Of a stretch of DNA of 15,862 bases, positions 6,706 to 13,583 are shown one piece after another. Every line of letters begins with the position of its first letter. Position 1 is the stretch's first letter. Source of the DNA: Candidatus Pelearchaeum sp. (GTDB lineage: Archaea; Thermoproteota; Nitrososphaeria_A; Caldarchaeales; Caldarchaeaceae); NCBI GenBank assembly GCA_015520425.1, contig WAQC01000049.1:1-15862 (forward strand). The letters run 5' to 3'. A program made the position numbers and the translations under genes. Below the pieces are notes generated by a model. That model searched no databases. It worked only from the letters and a program-made list of their open reading frames with translations, and was not told the DNA's origin.

Positions 6706-7990
6706 CCCTACGCGCGGCTAGCGCGTGGCCAGGAAGCCCCTCAGCCAAGGCCAGCTCCTCAACATACCTAGCTAGAGAGCGTGCTGAGCGTCTAGATGCG
6801 CGAACTCTGAAGACCAGGCGGACATAGTCAAGTATGCCCAGCCCGCCGCGTAGCTTGGCGTAGCCAGAGGTGGGGAGGACGTGATTCACACCCACAATGT
6901 AGTCGCATAATGCTGTTGATGTATGCGCCCCCAGCGATACGAGGCCAGCGGAGGTAACCATATCAGCCATACGCGAGGGGTTTTTGGAGATTATGGATAC
7001 ATGCTCAGGCGCAATCTCATTTATCAAGCGCACAGCAGCCTCGCGGCTTTTACATATTGCGACAAACCCGCTCTCGCTCCAGGACTTGGAGATTATCTCA
7101 CGCCGCTCAAACCTGTTCATAAACACCTCCATACCCTCAAGCACGGCAGTAGCTAGGCGCTCATCCGTGGTTACCAGCCCCACAAGCGTATCAGTACTAT
7201 GCTCGGCCTGCGCGCAGAGCTCGTACATCACGTCCTCCGCCAGTTTCTCATCGTCAGAGTAGATGACCAGCTCCGTAGGCCCCGCTGGCATGTCTATCGC
7301 AACGTCGTTAGAGACTGCGAGCTTGGCTGCGGTTACATAGCCCCCGCCTGGACCTATGATTTTCGCGACTGGCTTTATGGTCTCAGTCCCGTATGCCAGC
7401 GCTGCTATCGCCTGGGGGCCGCCTACGCGGTACGCCTCTTCCACTCCAGCTATCTTGAGCGCGGCTAGCACTGGCTTGCTCACCTCTCCCTTGTTGTTGG
7501 GTGGTGTGCATACAGCTATGCGCTTCACGCCAGCTACCTTCGCTGGTATTGTGGTCATTAGGGCTGTGCTTGGGTATGCCGCCACGCCGCCTGGGATGTA
7601 GCAGCCGACGCTCTGGAGCGGGTATGCGTGCAGGGCTATCTCAACGCCTCCGTAGAGGCGGCGGCTGAACCTTAGGCGCGAGAGCTGGAGACGCGCAACA
7701 GTCTTGATATTCTCGGCCATCTTCTCAAGAGCGCGCCTAAGCCTAGGGCTCACCTCCCTACACGCAGCGTCAATCTCCCTACGCTCAATCCTCAAGCCTA
7801 TGCTGCTTAGGTCTGCGCCGTTGAACTGTCTAGTATATTCCAGTAGCGCCTCGTCTCCGCGCCGTCTCACGTCAGCTACTATGGGTGTTATGGATTGTAT
7901 GAGGCCGCGATAATCTGGGCGTCTTGTCGTTATCTCACGCGCTACCTCCTCAGCATCGCTCTCCGAGACCTGAAAAAGACGCGGGCTCAA
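6695..7990 (-). CDS. hisD: Histidinol dehydrogenase
   Basis: 431 residues, matching the usual size (E. coli HisD is 434). It oxidises L-histidinol to L-histidine in two NAD-dependent steps. Zinc ligands can be assigned by motif: Gln261 and His264 in CAQAEHSTDT, Asp363 in CDYIVGVNHVLPTSG, and His422 in EGLPGHALAARRV. The catalytic pair is Glu329-His330 in NEIAPEHVSI, and the DMPAGPTE segment at 233-240 is typical. The start is TTG at 7990-7988, overlapping the hisG stop as TTGA, implying coupled translation. The 3' end overlaps hisC. Confidence 0.96.
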   Translation of the reverse strand: MSPRLFQVSESDAEEVAREITTRRPDYRGLIQSITPIVADVRRRGDEALLEYTRQFNGADLSSIGLRIERREIDAACREVSPRLRRALEKMAENIKTVARLQLSRLRFSRRLYGGVEIALHAYPLQSVGCYIPGGVAAYPSTALMTTIPAKVAGVKRIAVCTPPNNKGEVSKPVLAALKIAGVEEAYRVGGPQAIAALAYGTETIKPVAKIIGPGGGYVTAAKLAVSNDVAIDMPAGPTELVIYSDDEKLAEDVMYELCAQAEHSTDTLVGLVTTDERLATAVLEGMEVFMNRFERREIISKSWSESGFVAICKSREAAVRLINEIAPEHVSIISKNPSRMADMVTSAGLVSLGAHTSTALCDYIVGVNHVLPTSGYAKLRGGLGILDYVRLVFRVRASRRSARSLARYVEELALAEGLPGHALAARRVGE

Positions 7991-8973
7991 CTGCCTTCCT
8001 TGCCCCTCTGCGCAATCTCCTCAAGCGGCAGTATAAGGTTAGGCTCGTGGACGACCAAGCCCTGCGCAAGCCTCCTGAGTTGCGGAAGTATCGTGAGGAA
8101 CTCGTCGCGCGAGATTACGGTATTGATGGCGTACCAGCCCTTCCGCGACAGGGGGCTCACCGTAGGGCTCTTCAACGCTGGGAGCGAGCTAAGCAGCTCG
8201 TTCAGATTCTCCTCAGAAACATTAGCGAATATGTGGAGCTTCTTCCCACTATCCACGACGCCGCGCAGTAGCGTGAGGACATCAAGTATCTTCTCGCGCT
8301 TCTCCTCATCGTTGTAGGCTTGCCTATTCGCTATGAGGTATGCTGTGGATTCCGCTATTGTCTCAACGGCCTTCAGGTTATTCTGCTCCAGCGTAATCCC
8401 AGTCTGCGAGGCATCAACGATTATATCCGCGTCCTCTGGCGGCTTGGCCTCGGTTGCTCCGAAGCTCAGGTAAATCCTCACGCGGTCGTTATCGCCGCGA
8501 GACCACCATGGGGTTATGACCTTCGGCTCAGCGTCGCCATAGTTCTCCTTATACGCCTTGGTAGAGGCAACGTAGGAGGCCGTCGTGTTGAGATACTCTG
8601 TTGAGATGTTAAGAACGCGCCCAGAGCTGGCGTAGTCTGAGATTATCTCGTCCAGCGAGCTGTATCGCCATGACTTGGGAATCGCCACGACCAGCCTGAC
8701 ATAGCCATACTCCAGGTTTAGGAGCTGCACGACGTCTGCGCTAGTCTCGCGCACCCAGTCTATCCCAGAGATTCCAATATCATAAGCGCCAGCGGCCACG
8801 AGTAGGGGTATCTCCTGCGGCCTCAGTATCTTCACCTCAATCTCAGGGTCGCTCACGACTGGCCTGTATGTCCGCTCATAGCCGCGTAGCCTCAGCATCG
8901 CGCGGGAGAGTATGTCGTAGGTAGCGCTCTCCAGCGAGCCTTTAGGAATTGCAAACTTTACCCTAACCAACAC
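7987..8973 (-). CDS. hisG: ATP phosphoribosyltransferase, long form with C-terminal regulatory domain
   Basis: First and committing step of histidine synthesis: joins ATP and PRPP to give phosphoribosyl-ATP. The 328-residue length fits the long, self-sufficient HisG, which needs no HisZ. The catalytic part starts FAIPKGSLE and contains YDIGISGIDWV (about 64-74) and a PRPP-binding loop region reading DADIIVDASQTGITL. The last 75-80 residues (IFANVSEENLNELLSSLPALKSP and on) fit the ACT-like HisG_C domain that binds histidine for feedback inhibition. The start is GTG at 8973 or the adjacent TTG at 8970; an in-frame stop lies shortly upstream. A TATA-like box at 9023-9031 gives a leader of about 27 bases. 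It opens the minus-strand his run. Confidence 0.95.
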   Translation of the reverse strand: MLVRVKFAIPKGSLESATYDILSRAMLRLRGYERTYRPVVSDPEIEVKILRPQEIPLLVAAGAYDIGISGIDWVRETSADVVQLLNLEYGYVRLVVAIPKSWRYSSLDEIISDYASSGRVLNISTEYLNTTASYVASTKAYKENYGDAEPKVITPWWSRGDNDRVRIYLSFGATEAKPPEDADIIVDASQTGITLEQNNLKAVETIAESTAYLIANRQAYNDEEKREKILDVLTLLRGVVDSGKKLHIFANVSEENLNELLSSLPALKSPTVSPLSRKGWYAINTVISRDEFLTILPQLRRLAQGLVVHEPNLILPLEEIAQRGKEGS

Positions 8974-9022
8974 ACAACACCCCAGAGAGATTTCTCAATA
9001 GGGCTGGCTGGCCTAGAGATGC

Positions 9023-9031
9023 GATATATGA
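9023..9031 (-). promoter_or_regulatory. Likely his cluster TATA box
   Basis: TCATATATC on the minus strand, predicting initiation near 9000, some 27 bases before hisG. An alternative is the palindromic CGCTTATTTAAGCG at 9088-9101, which reads as a TATA element in both directions and would give a longer leader. Confidence 0.45.
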
Positions 9032-9087
9032 AGACACTCGCCCCTAAGCCTCACCAACCACACCTACAACCACCACGCAGACGGCGG

Positions 9088-9101
9088 CGCTTATTTAAGC
9101 G
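9088..9101. promoter_or_regulatory. Palindromic TATA element in the hisG-methyltransferase gap
   Basis: CGCTTATTTAAGCG has 6-bp symmetric arms (CGCTTA/TAAGCG) around TT. On the plus strand it would start transcription near 9121, just before the hairpin at 9126-9164. Its symmetry means it could act in either direction. Confidence 0.45.
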
Positions 9102-9104
9102 TTA

Positions 9105-9164
9105 GTCAAGGAAGCGTCGTCTCTTGTCGTCTTTACAGTCAAGCAGCTTGACGATAGAGACGAC
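9105..9164 (+). repeat. Compact hairpin with duplicated 5' arms (leader RNA or operator)
   Basis: GTCGTCTTTA (9126-9135) pairs with TAGAGACGAC (9155-9164), ten pairs including one G-U. After a 2x2 internal mismatch, GTCAAG (9138-9143) pairs with CTTGAC (9147-9152) across a CAG loop, 16 pairs in 39 bases. Both left arms have upstream near-copies: GTCAAG at 9105-9110 and GTCGTCTC at 9116-9123, the latter matching GAGACGAC perfectly. So the right arms could pair with either set. The element sits between hisG and a methyltransferase gene, just past a TATA box. It may be a small RNA, a leader structure for the methyltransferase, or a protein-binding site; sequence alone does not decide. Confidence 0.5.
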
Positions 9165-9204
9165 ACAACCAAAAGATGAGTAGGTAAAGCTCTCTTCTTC
9201 GGTA

Positions 9205-9813
9205 TTGCTTTATAGAGAGGCTGGATGGCTGGGGATAACCGAGTTGGGCGTAGAGTCTCTCTTCCTAGATTCGCGGCTCCGCCGCAGGCTTCAGAGCCCG
9301 TTTGAGCCTCTGCGAGCCCTAGGCCTGGCTGAGGGGCATACCCTGCTTGACGTTGGCTGCGGAACTGGCTTTCTAACCATACCCGCGGCGGAGATTGTGG
9401 GCGCCGCTGGCCGCGTCTATGCGGTGGATGTGAATAAGGGGTATCTGGAGAAGCTGGTAAAGAGAATACAGGAGAAGAACCTGTATAACGTTGTGGTGGT
9501 TGAGAGCGACGCAGCAGATATGAGCCAAGTGCCAGACGAGTCTGCGGACAGGGCTATCATGCTGCTGAGCCTGCACCACATAAACAACTGGCGCGGAGCG
9601 CTTGAGCAGGTTTATAGAAAGCTCAAGGAGGGCGGGCTATTCCTCATAGCCGACCCAATAAAAACACGCCTGCTAGGCCATGGAACGATGCCCAACAAGG
9701 TTCTAGAGGCGCTGGATGAGGTAGGGTTTGAGCGTCTATCATATACGAAGCGCTTCTTCACGTGGAGGGCTGTGCTGAGAAAGCCAGCGCCCACTACTGG
9801 CGAACCACCCTAA
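9205..9813 (+). CDS. Class I SAM-dependent methyltransferase
   Basis: A 202-residue Rossmann-fold methyltransferase. Motif I is LLDVGCGTGFLTIP (about residues 47-60), motif II is VYAVDVN with the ribose-binding Asp75, and the later motif is MLLSLHHI, followed by EGGLFLIADP. Residues after motif VI resemble UbiE-like short archaeal enzymes, but the methyl acceptor is not evident. The TTG at 9205 is the longest start. TTG at 9244 (residue 14) is also possible: a good TATA match, GCTTTATAG (9207-9215), lies about 30 bases upstream and would give a nearly leaderless mRNA for a protein starting GVESLFLDSRLRRRLQ. The 3' end overlaps the convergent ACT-V4R gene by 20 bases. Confidence 0.88.
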   Translation: MLYREAGWLGITELGVESLFLDSRLRRRLQSPFEPLRALGLAEGHTLLDVGCGTGFLTIPAAEIVGAAGRVYAVDVNKGYLEKLVKRIQEKNLYNVVVVESDAADMSQVPDESADRAIMLLSLHHINNWRGALEQVYRKLKEGGLFLIADPIKTRLLGHGTMPNKVLEALDEVGFERLSYTKRFFTWRAVLRKPAPTTGEPP

Positions 9814-10585
9814 ACATGCACACGCCATCGCCTGCGTTGACGCACTTAACCTCTGTGGCGCTCCACTTGCCGCCGAAGAGCTCCTCAATAAACCCAGCCG
9901 CCATCCCGCGTATCCAGTTGGATGTCGGCCCCTTCTTACCAGCTAGATACTCACACTCAAACAAGCCCTCAAAGATGACCTCAAACATTGTTGCGCCCAC
10001 CTCCCTTATCGTTAGCCTATGCGCATAGCCGAATGCCACCGCGTTATGCTCTATTGCGCGAATACATACGCGGGGGTCTTTGAAGAGCTGCTTCTCATAC
10101 CGCGCTATGGCATGGCCTCCCCCCATGCCCATGTGGTATAGGAAGGCAGCAGCCGCAGCGTCGCCGAAGGTGGTGTATAAGCTGTGGAGAAGCCCCTTAA
10201 GCGAGGCCTCGCTCATCAAGACAACACGCGCATTAAGGCTGAGAATCCTGTTATGGTATTGGTCTGCTGTAAATGAATGTATCCCAGCGTCAAGTATATG
10301 TGCGGATAACGTTTTCTCCTGACGCCTTATCTCCTCAAGCATTTCCTGAAGCTTCTCCTCCTCAACGCCTGACACGTCCAGGTGTATGACGACACTTGTC
10401 GTGGGGCTGTTCGCCGTAGCCGTGTTGGAGAGCAGGCCAACAATATTAATACCAAAACGATGAATAACTGCGAGGTCCTCCATCAAAGCCCCTGGAACGT
10501 TCTTCAACTCCACTGCGAGGCTAACGAGTCTCTTATTTGGGAAGTATATGGATAATGGTAGGTTGAGGGGCCTTATTCTGCTCAA
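9794..10585 (-). CDS. ACT-V4R two-domain sensor-type protein
   Basis: 263 residues. An N-terminal ACT-like domain (about 18-95, with VSLAVELKNVPGALMEDLAVI, the usual strand-loop-helix where amino acids bind) is joined to a V4R domain (about 110-262). The V4R part shows its hallmarks: NWIRGMAAGFIEELFGGKW, then EVKCVNAGDGVCMF with Cys248 and Cys256. V4R domains are thought to bind small hydrophobic molecules or metal; ACT domains bind amino acids. No DNA-binding domain is visible, so a direct repressor role is not supported. The TTG start at 10585 lies 35 bases past the stop of the PLP dehydratase gene, which lacks an ACT domain; this protein could sense an amino acid for that enzyme, an inference. 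A TATA-like CTTAATAAAC at 10616-10625 could also give it its own short-leader transcript. Confidence 0.8.
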   Translation of the reverse strand: MSRIRPLNLPLSIYFPNKRLVSLAVELKNVPGALMEDLAVIHRFGINIVGLLSNTATANSPTTSVVIHLDVSGVEEEKLQEMLEEIRRQEKTLSAHILDAGIHSFTADQYHNRILSLNARVVLMSEASLKGLLHSLYTTFGDAAAAAFLYHMGMGGGHAIARYEKQLFKDPRVCIRAIEHNAVAFGYAHRLTIREVGATMFEVIFEGLFECEYLAGKKGPTSNWIRGMAAGFIEELFGGKWSATEVKCVNAGDGVCMFRVVRQ

Positions 10586-10620
10586 GGGGGCGACGTGATG
10601 GCCAGCTTTACGCGGGTTTA

Positions 10621-11604
10621 TTAAGCATTACGGGCAGCGAGTATTGATGCTAGCTGCTCTTGTTGAATGTTCCCGCCTGTAAGCATAAGCACGACTTTCC
10701 TGCCCTTAAGCCGTTCGCGTATTTTTAGGGCTGCGGCTGTTGCGGCTGCTCCAGAGAGCTCCGCTATCTGGCCAGTTGTCTGGAATATCGTTCTAACAGC
10801 ACCGCGCATCTCGTCGTCGCTCACGAGTATGATGTCGTCAAGCCTCCCGCGTAGGATTTTGAGGGGCAGCTCATACGCCTGCGAGGTGGCCAGCCCCTCG
10901 GCAGCTGTCTTAACCCCCTCGGTTGAGAACAAGCTACCAGAGCGCCACGAGTGGTAGAACGCTGGAGCACCCTCAGCCTGAACACCAAACACCTTAATCT
11001 CGCTACCCAGCGACTTATACACGATACACGCCCCAGAAGCGCCAGAGCCGCCCCCTATCGGGTTAATCACAACATCAACATCAGGAAGCTCCTCAGCTAT
11101 CTCAAGATGCATCGTAGCCACGCCCTGGTATAGGAGGGGCTCGTTAACCGCATGGACGTAGAGGTATCCCTTCTCTGCCGCCAGCTTCTCGGCATACTCG
11201 CGCGCCTCCTCAAAATAGTTGCCGTGCATGATTACCTCTGCGCCCAGCTCGTTTACGGCTTCAATCTTATTGCTGCTAACCCCGTTTGGCATGACTATCC
11301 TAACCTCCGCGCCGAAGAGCGCTCCTGCGTAGGCTATTGACTGCGCGTGGTTGCCTGTTGATGCTGTTATCACTCCCCGTTTTACGGCCTCGTCGCGCAT
11401 AACGCTCATGTAATAGACGCCGCCACGAACCTTAAACGCCCTAATCGGCTGCAAATTCTCCAGCTTCAGGTAAGCATCACAGTCCAGCAACCTTGAGAGG
11501 CGTTTTGAGTAAATCAGCGGCGTGGGCTTGAGATACTTGTTGACGACCTGTCTAGCCCTCAAAACATCAGCAAGCGTGGGTATGCGTAGTTCCTGACCTC
11601 TCAC
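10621..11604 (-). CDS. Threonine/serine dehydratase-family PLP enzyme
   Basis: A 327-residue fold-type II PLP enzyme that would deaminate a hydroxy amino acid such as threonine or serine to a 2-oxo acid plus ammonia. Seen: the PLP lysine Lys58 in KLENLQPIRAFKVRGG, ASTGNHAQS (81-89), the phosphate-binding glycine loop GGGSGASG (184-191) and the C-terminal LTGGN. Two points depart from classical IlvA/TdcB: AFK in place of SFK, and GGGSGASG in place of GGGGLxSG. They match a dehydratase subgroup whose substrates vary, so threonine is not assured. There is no C-terminal ACT domain; the next gene encodes one. The GTG start at 11604 lies about 27 bases from a TATA box (11628-11634), a leaderless arrangement. 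Confidence 0.87.
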   Translation of the reverse strand: MRGQELRIPTLADVLRARQVVNKYLKPTPLIYSKRLSRLLDCDAYLKLENLQPIRAFKVRGGVYYMSVMRDEAVKRGVITASTGNHAQSIAYAGALFGAEVRIVMPNGVSSNKIEAVNELGAEVIMHGNYFEEAREYAEKLAAEKGYLYVHAVNEPLLYQGVATMHLEIAEELPDVDVVINPIGGGSGASGACIVYKSLGSEIKVFGVQAEGAPAFYHSWRSGSLFSTEGVKTAAEGLATSQAYELPLKILRGRLDDIILVSDDEMRGAVRTIFQTTGQIAELSGAAATAAALKIRERLKGRKVVLMLTGGNIQQEQLASILAARNA

Positions 11605-11627
11605 AGGGGTAGTAGTGGGTGCGCTGA

Positions 11628-11636
11628 TAATAAATA
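11628..11636 (-). promoter_or_regulatory. TATA box for the PLP dehydratase (leaderless)
   Basis: Minus-strand CTATTTATTATC overlaps these positions; its TTTATTA core (11628-11634) is centred 27 bases before the GTG start at 11604, so the transcript should begin at or next to the start codon. Confidence 0.6.
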
Positions 11637-11647
11637 GGGTTATTGTT

Positions 11648-11938
11648 TCACTTCTTGAGCGGTATGCGTACCAGGCTTCCCTGACCTAATCCTGAAGGTC
11701 CTCCCTGCGACATGGCTTCCTCGCTGAACCTCACCACGAGCCCCTCCTCGCGCGCCTCCACCACCTTACCATACCACTTAACGCCCTTGAAGTCCTCATA
11801 CTCAACCTCGCTACCGACTAGGGCTGATAGCTCCTCGTCAGACAGCGGCTGGGTAGGCGAGACCACGCAGTTGTCATCATCGTCAAACGCCACGACTATG
11901 GCGTCTATGGCTTCATTCTCCCCCTCTTCACCGCTCAT
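11648..11938 (-). CDS. Small acidic protein, function unknown, possible SH3-like barrel
   Basis: 96 residues that I do not recognise. The first 35 are very acidic (GEEGENEAIDA, FDDDDN). The rest, VGSEVEYEDFKGVKWYGKVVE then EGLVVRFSEE and LVRIPL, alternates short strands and glycines like a small beta barrel. No signal peptide or membrane segment. A strong promoter supports a real gene: a CTTTATATC TATA box at 11972-11980 puts the start near 11950, with a 12-base leader. It follows DP1 on the same strand after 62 bases and precedes the dehydratase gene, but each seems to have its own promoter. Confidence 0.7.
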   Translation of the reverse strand: MSGEEGENEAIDAIVVAFDDDDNCVVSPTQPLSDEELSALVGSEVEYEDFKGVKWYGKVVEAREEGLVVRFSEEAMSQGGPSGLGQGSLVRIPLKK

Positions 11939-11971
11939 AAACCATCAAGAAATGCCTCGGCCAGCATCGTT

Positions 11972-11980
11972 GATATAAAG
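11972..11980 (-). promoter_or_regulatory. Strong TATA box for the small acidic protein
   Basis: CTTTATATC on the minus strand is a near-consensus archaeal TATA element, preceded by TTAAG in the BRE position. Predicted start near 11950. Confidence 0.65.
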
Positions 11981-12000
11981 CTTAACCACACACAATATCT

Positions 12001-13509
12001 CTATGAGAAATATCTAACAGTCGCCCGCATCGTTGAGAGCTCTAGAAGAACAGCCGTCCCGATGGTCGGCTCAAGCCCTAGGCTTTTCTGAAAGCTCGTC
12101 TGGTCCTGCCAAGTGCCGCTGTTAACGAGCTGGACTCCGCGATAACTTGTTGTATGGGCTATGTGTATATGCCCCGTATGCAGTAGGTCTGGCGGCTCCT
12201 CTATAACCAGTGGGTCATCACTGAGCGGCATGAGCTGCGTGTTCTCGCCATAGCTAGGAGCCAAATGCCGCGCCCTGATGAGAGCTAGCATAACCCTGTC
12301 CATGTTCTCGCGGAGCGTGCTGTAGGAGATGTTGGGGAGCGACTGGATAATCTCCTCAAGCCCCTGGCCATGGTATACGGTTATCCTGCGCCCCTCAACG
12401 ACTAGGTGGGCTGGGTTTGTCCCGAATGTTATCGCCCTATGCTCCGCGAGTATGTTCCTATGCCTCTGCTGGAGGGCTGGCTGTGGTAGCGCCTTCCTAA
12501 CAGGCTCGTGGTTTCCAGGGCATACGATAACCTCAATATGGTGTGGTATCTCACCAAGTAGCTTGGCCGCCATACGTAGCTGCTCCTCCACATCAGTCGT
12601 GGCCAGCTCCTTATCCTGGCCAGGATACACGCCAATCCCATCAATCAAATCCCCATTAACCACAACATACTTCAGCCTCCTCACAACACCGTCGCGCCCA
12701 CGGTTGAGCCAGTCAAGAAACCGCTCAAACAGGTCCTCCCTAAACTTCTTGCTACCAACGTGGATGTCCGAGATTAGGCAGGCGTATAGCTGGGGTATGT
12801 TCCCCAAGTCTTTGTCGCGCCGCCTTATCTCTATGTCTGGAAAATAGATGTCCTGAGCTATGAAGATGCTATTTGAGCGGCGGAGCTTGAGCCCTATCAC
12901 CTGGTCGTTGAGTATGTTCTCAGCCTGCTCGTATAGGCCGTTATTACTCTTCGGCACAGCTACCCTAACAGTCCCAGAGGGGTCGTCGCATGTTAGTATG
13001 AGCGCCTTAGAGCCCTCCTGCCGCTCCATAACCATGGCAACAATAGACGCCTCGCGGCCATCCTGGAGGTTGGAGAGCTCCGAGACAGGTATGAACGTGT
13101 CGCGCCTCCTCTCAATTATGCGCCGCAGCTTATAGTACCTACTCCTGAAATACTGTATGAACTCGTCAATCGTCCCCTCTATCCGCGTATCGTCCCCGCA
13201 TAGCTGTATAACACGATAGTTAGCCGCATACTGGGTAGCGTCTATCTCCTCTCCCTTCTCCTCCTGCTTTACGTGCTGCTCAACCAAGGGCTCCTGAACA
13301 TCTACACCCGCAACATGCTTGACGTGCTGCAGGTCTATAACAACGGCCATGGGCTCCTCAGCGCGGAGCTTGGAGATTACGTTCATCAACACCGCTGGGG
13401 GGTCTTCGCAGCGCTCAAGAAGGCGTAGAGCGCTCTCGGTAAGCTGATACCCCTCGCTAACAGCGATTGAGACCAGCTCCTTATAGAGCGCCCTACCCCT
13501 AGCTAGCAC
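12001..13509 (-). CDS. polB: DNA polymerase D small subunit (DP1), 3'-5' exonuclease
   Basis: 502 residues. DP1 is the proofreading subunit of the archaeal replicative polymerase PolD and pairs with the large subunit DP2, not in this window. Order: a helical N-terminal part (1-140), an OB-fold region (about 150-225) and a calcineurin-like phosphoesterase domain carrying all metal motifs: SDIHVGSKKF (Asp248, His250), NGDLIDGIGVYPGQ (Asp287), PGNHEP (Asn333, His334), YHGQ (His380) and TGHIHIA (His447, His449). GIGVYPGQ and PQP at 342-344 are typical of DP1 rather than of other phosphoesterases. Residues 70-95 form a charged linker. It is shorter than the roughly 600-residue euryarchaeal forms, mainly at the N-terminus. 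The GTG start at 13509 follows a TATA-like box at 13537-13545 with a very short leader; no other in-frame start lies between. Confidence 0.95.
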   Translation of the reverse strand: MLARGRALYKELVSIAVSEGYQLTESALRLLERCEDPPAVLMNVISKLRAEEPMAVVIDLQHVKHVAGVDVQEPLVEQHVKQEEKGEEIDATQYAANYRVIQLCGDDTRIEGTIDEFIQYFRSRYYKLRRIIERRRDTFIPVSELSNLQDGREASIVAMVMERQEGSKALILTCDDPSGTVRVAVPKSNNGLYEQAENILNDQVIGLKLRRSNSIFIAQDIYFPDIEIRRRDKDLGNIPQLYACLISDIHVGSKKFREDLFERFLDWLNRGRDGVVRRLKYVVVNGDLIDGIGVYPGQDKELATTDVEEQLRMAAKLLGEIPHHIEVIVCPGNHEPVRKALPQPALQQRHRNILAEHRAITFGTNPAHLVVEGRRITVYHGQGLEEIIQSLPNISYSTLRENMDRVMLALIRARHLAPSYGENTQLMPLSDDPLVIEEPPDLLHTGHIHIAHTTSYRGVQLVNSGTWQDQTSFQKSLGLEPTIGTAVLLELSTMRATVRYFS

Positions 13510-13536
13510 GTCTAGACATGAAGCCCAAAGCCCATC

Positions 13537-13545
13537 CTTATATCC
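13537..13545 (-). promoter_or_regulatory. TATA box for the DP1 gene
   Basis: Minus-strand GGATATAAG centred about 32 bases before the GTG start, predicting a transcript with about six bases of leader. Confidence 0.5.
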
Positions 13546-13583
13546 ATAGACCAGCTGGGCATGGCTAGGTACTACCAGCCCCC

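Noticed and set aside
9019..9105. A 28-residue plus-strand reading frame ending in an arginine run, possible his leader peptide
   Set aside because: It runs opposite to hisG, overlaps the palindromic TATA element, and its few histidines are not consecutive as in attenuator peptides.
12329..12847. A 172-residue plus-strand reading frame inside the DP1 gene
   Set aside because: Serine/tryptophan-rich shadow of the opposite strand, where all DP1 metal motifs are present.
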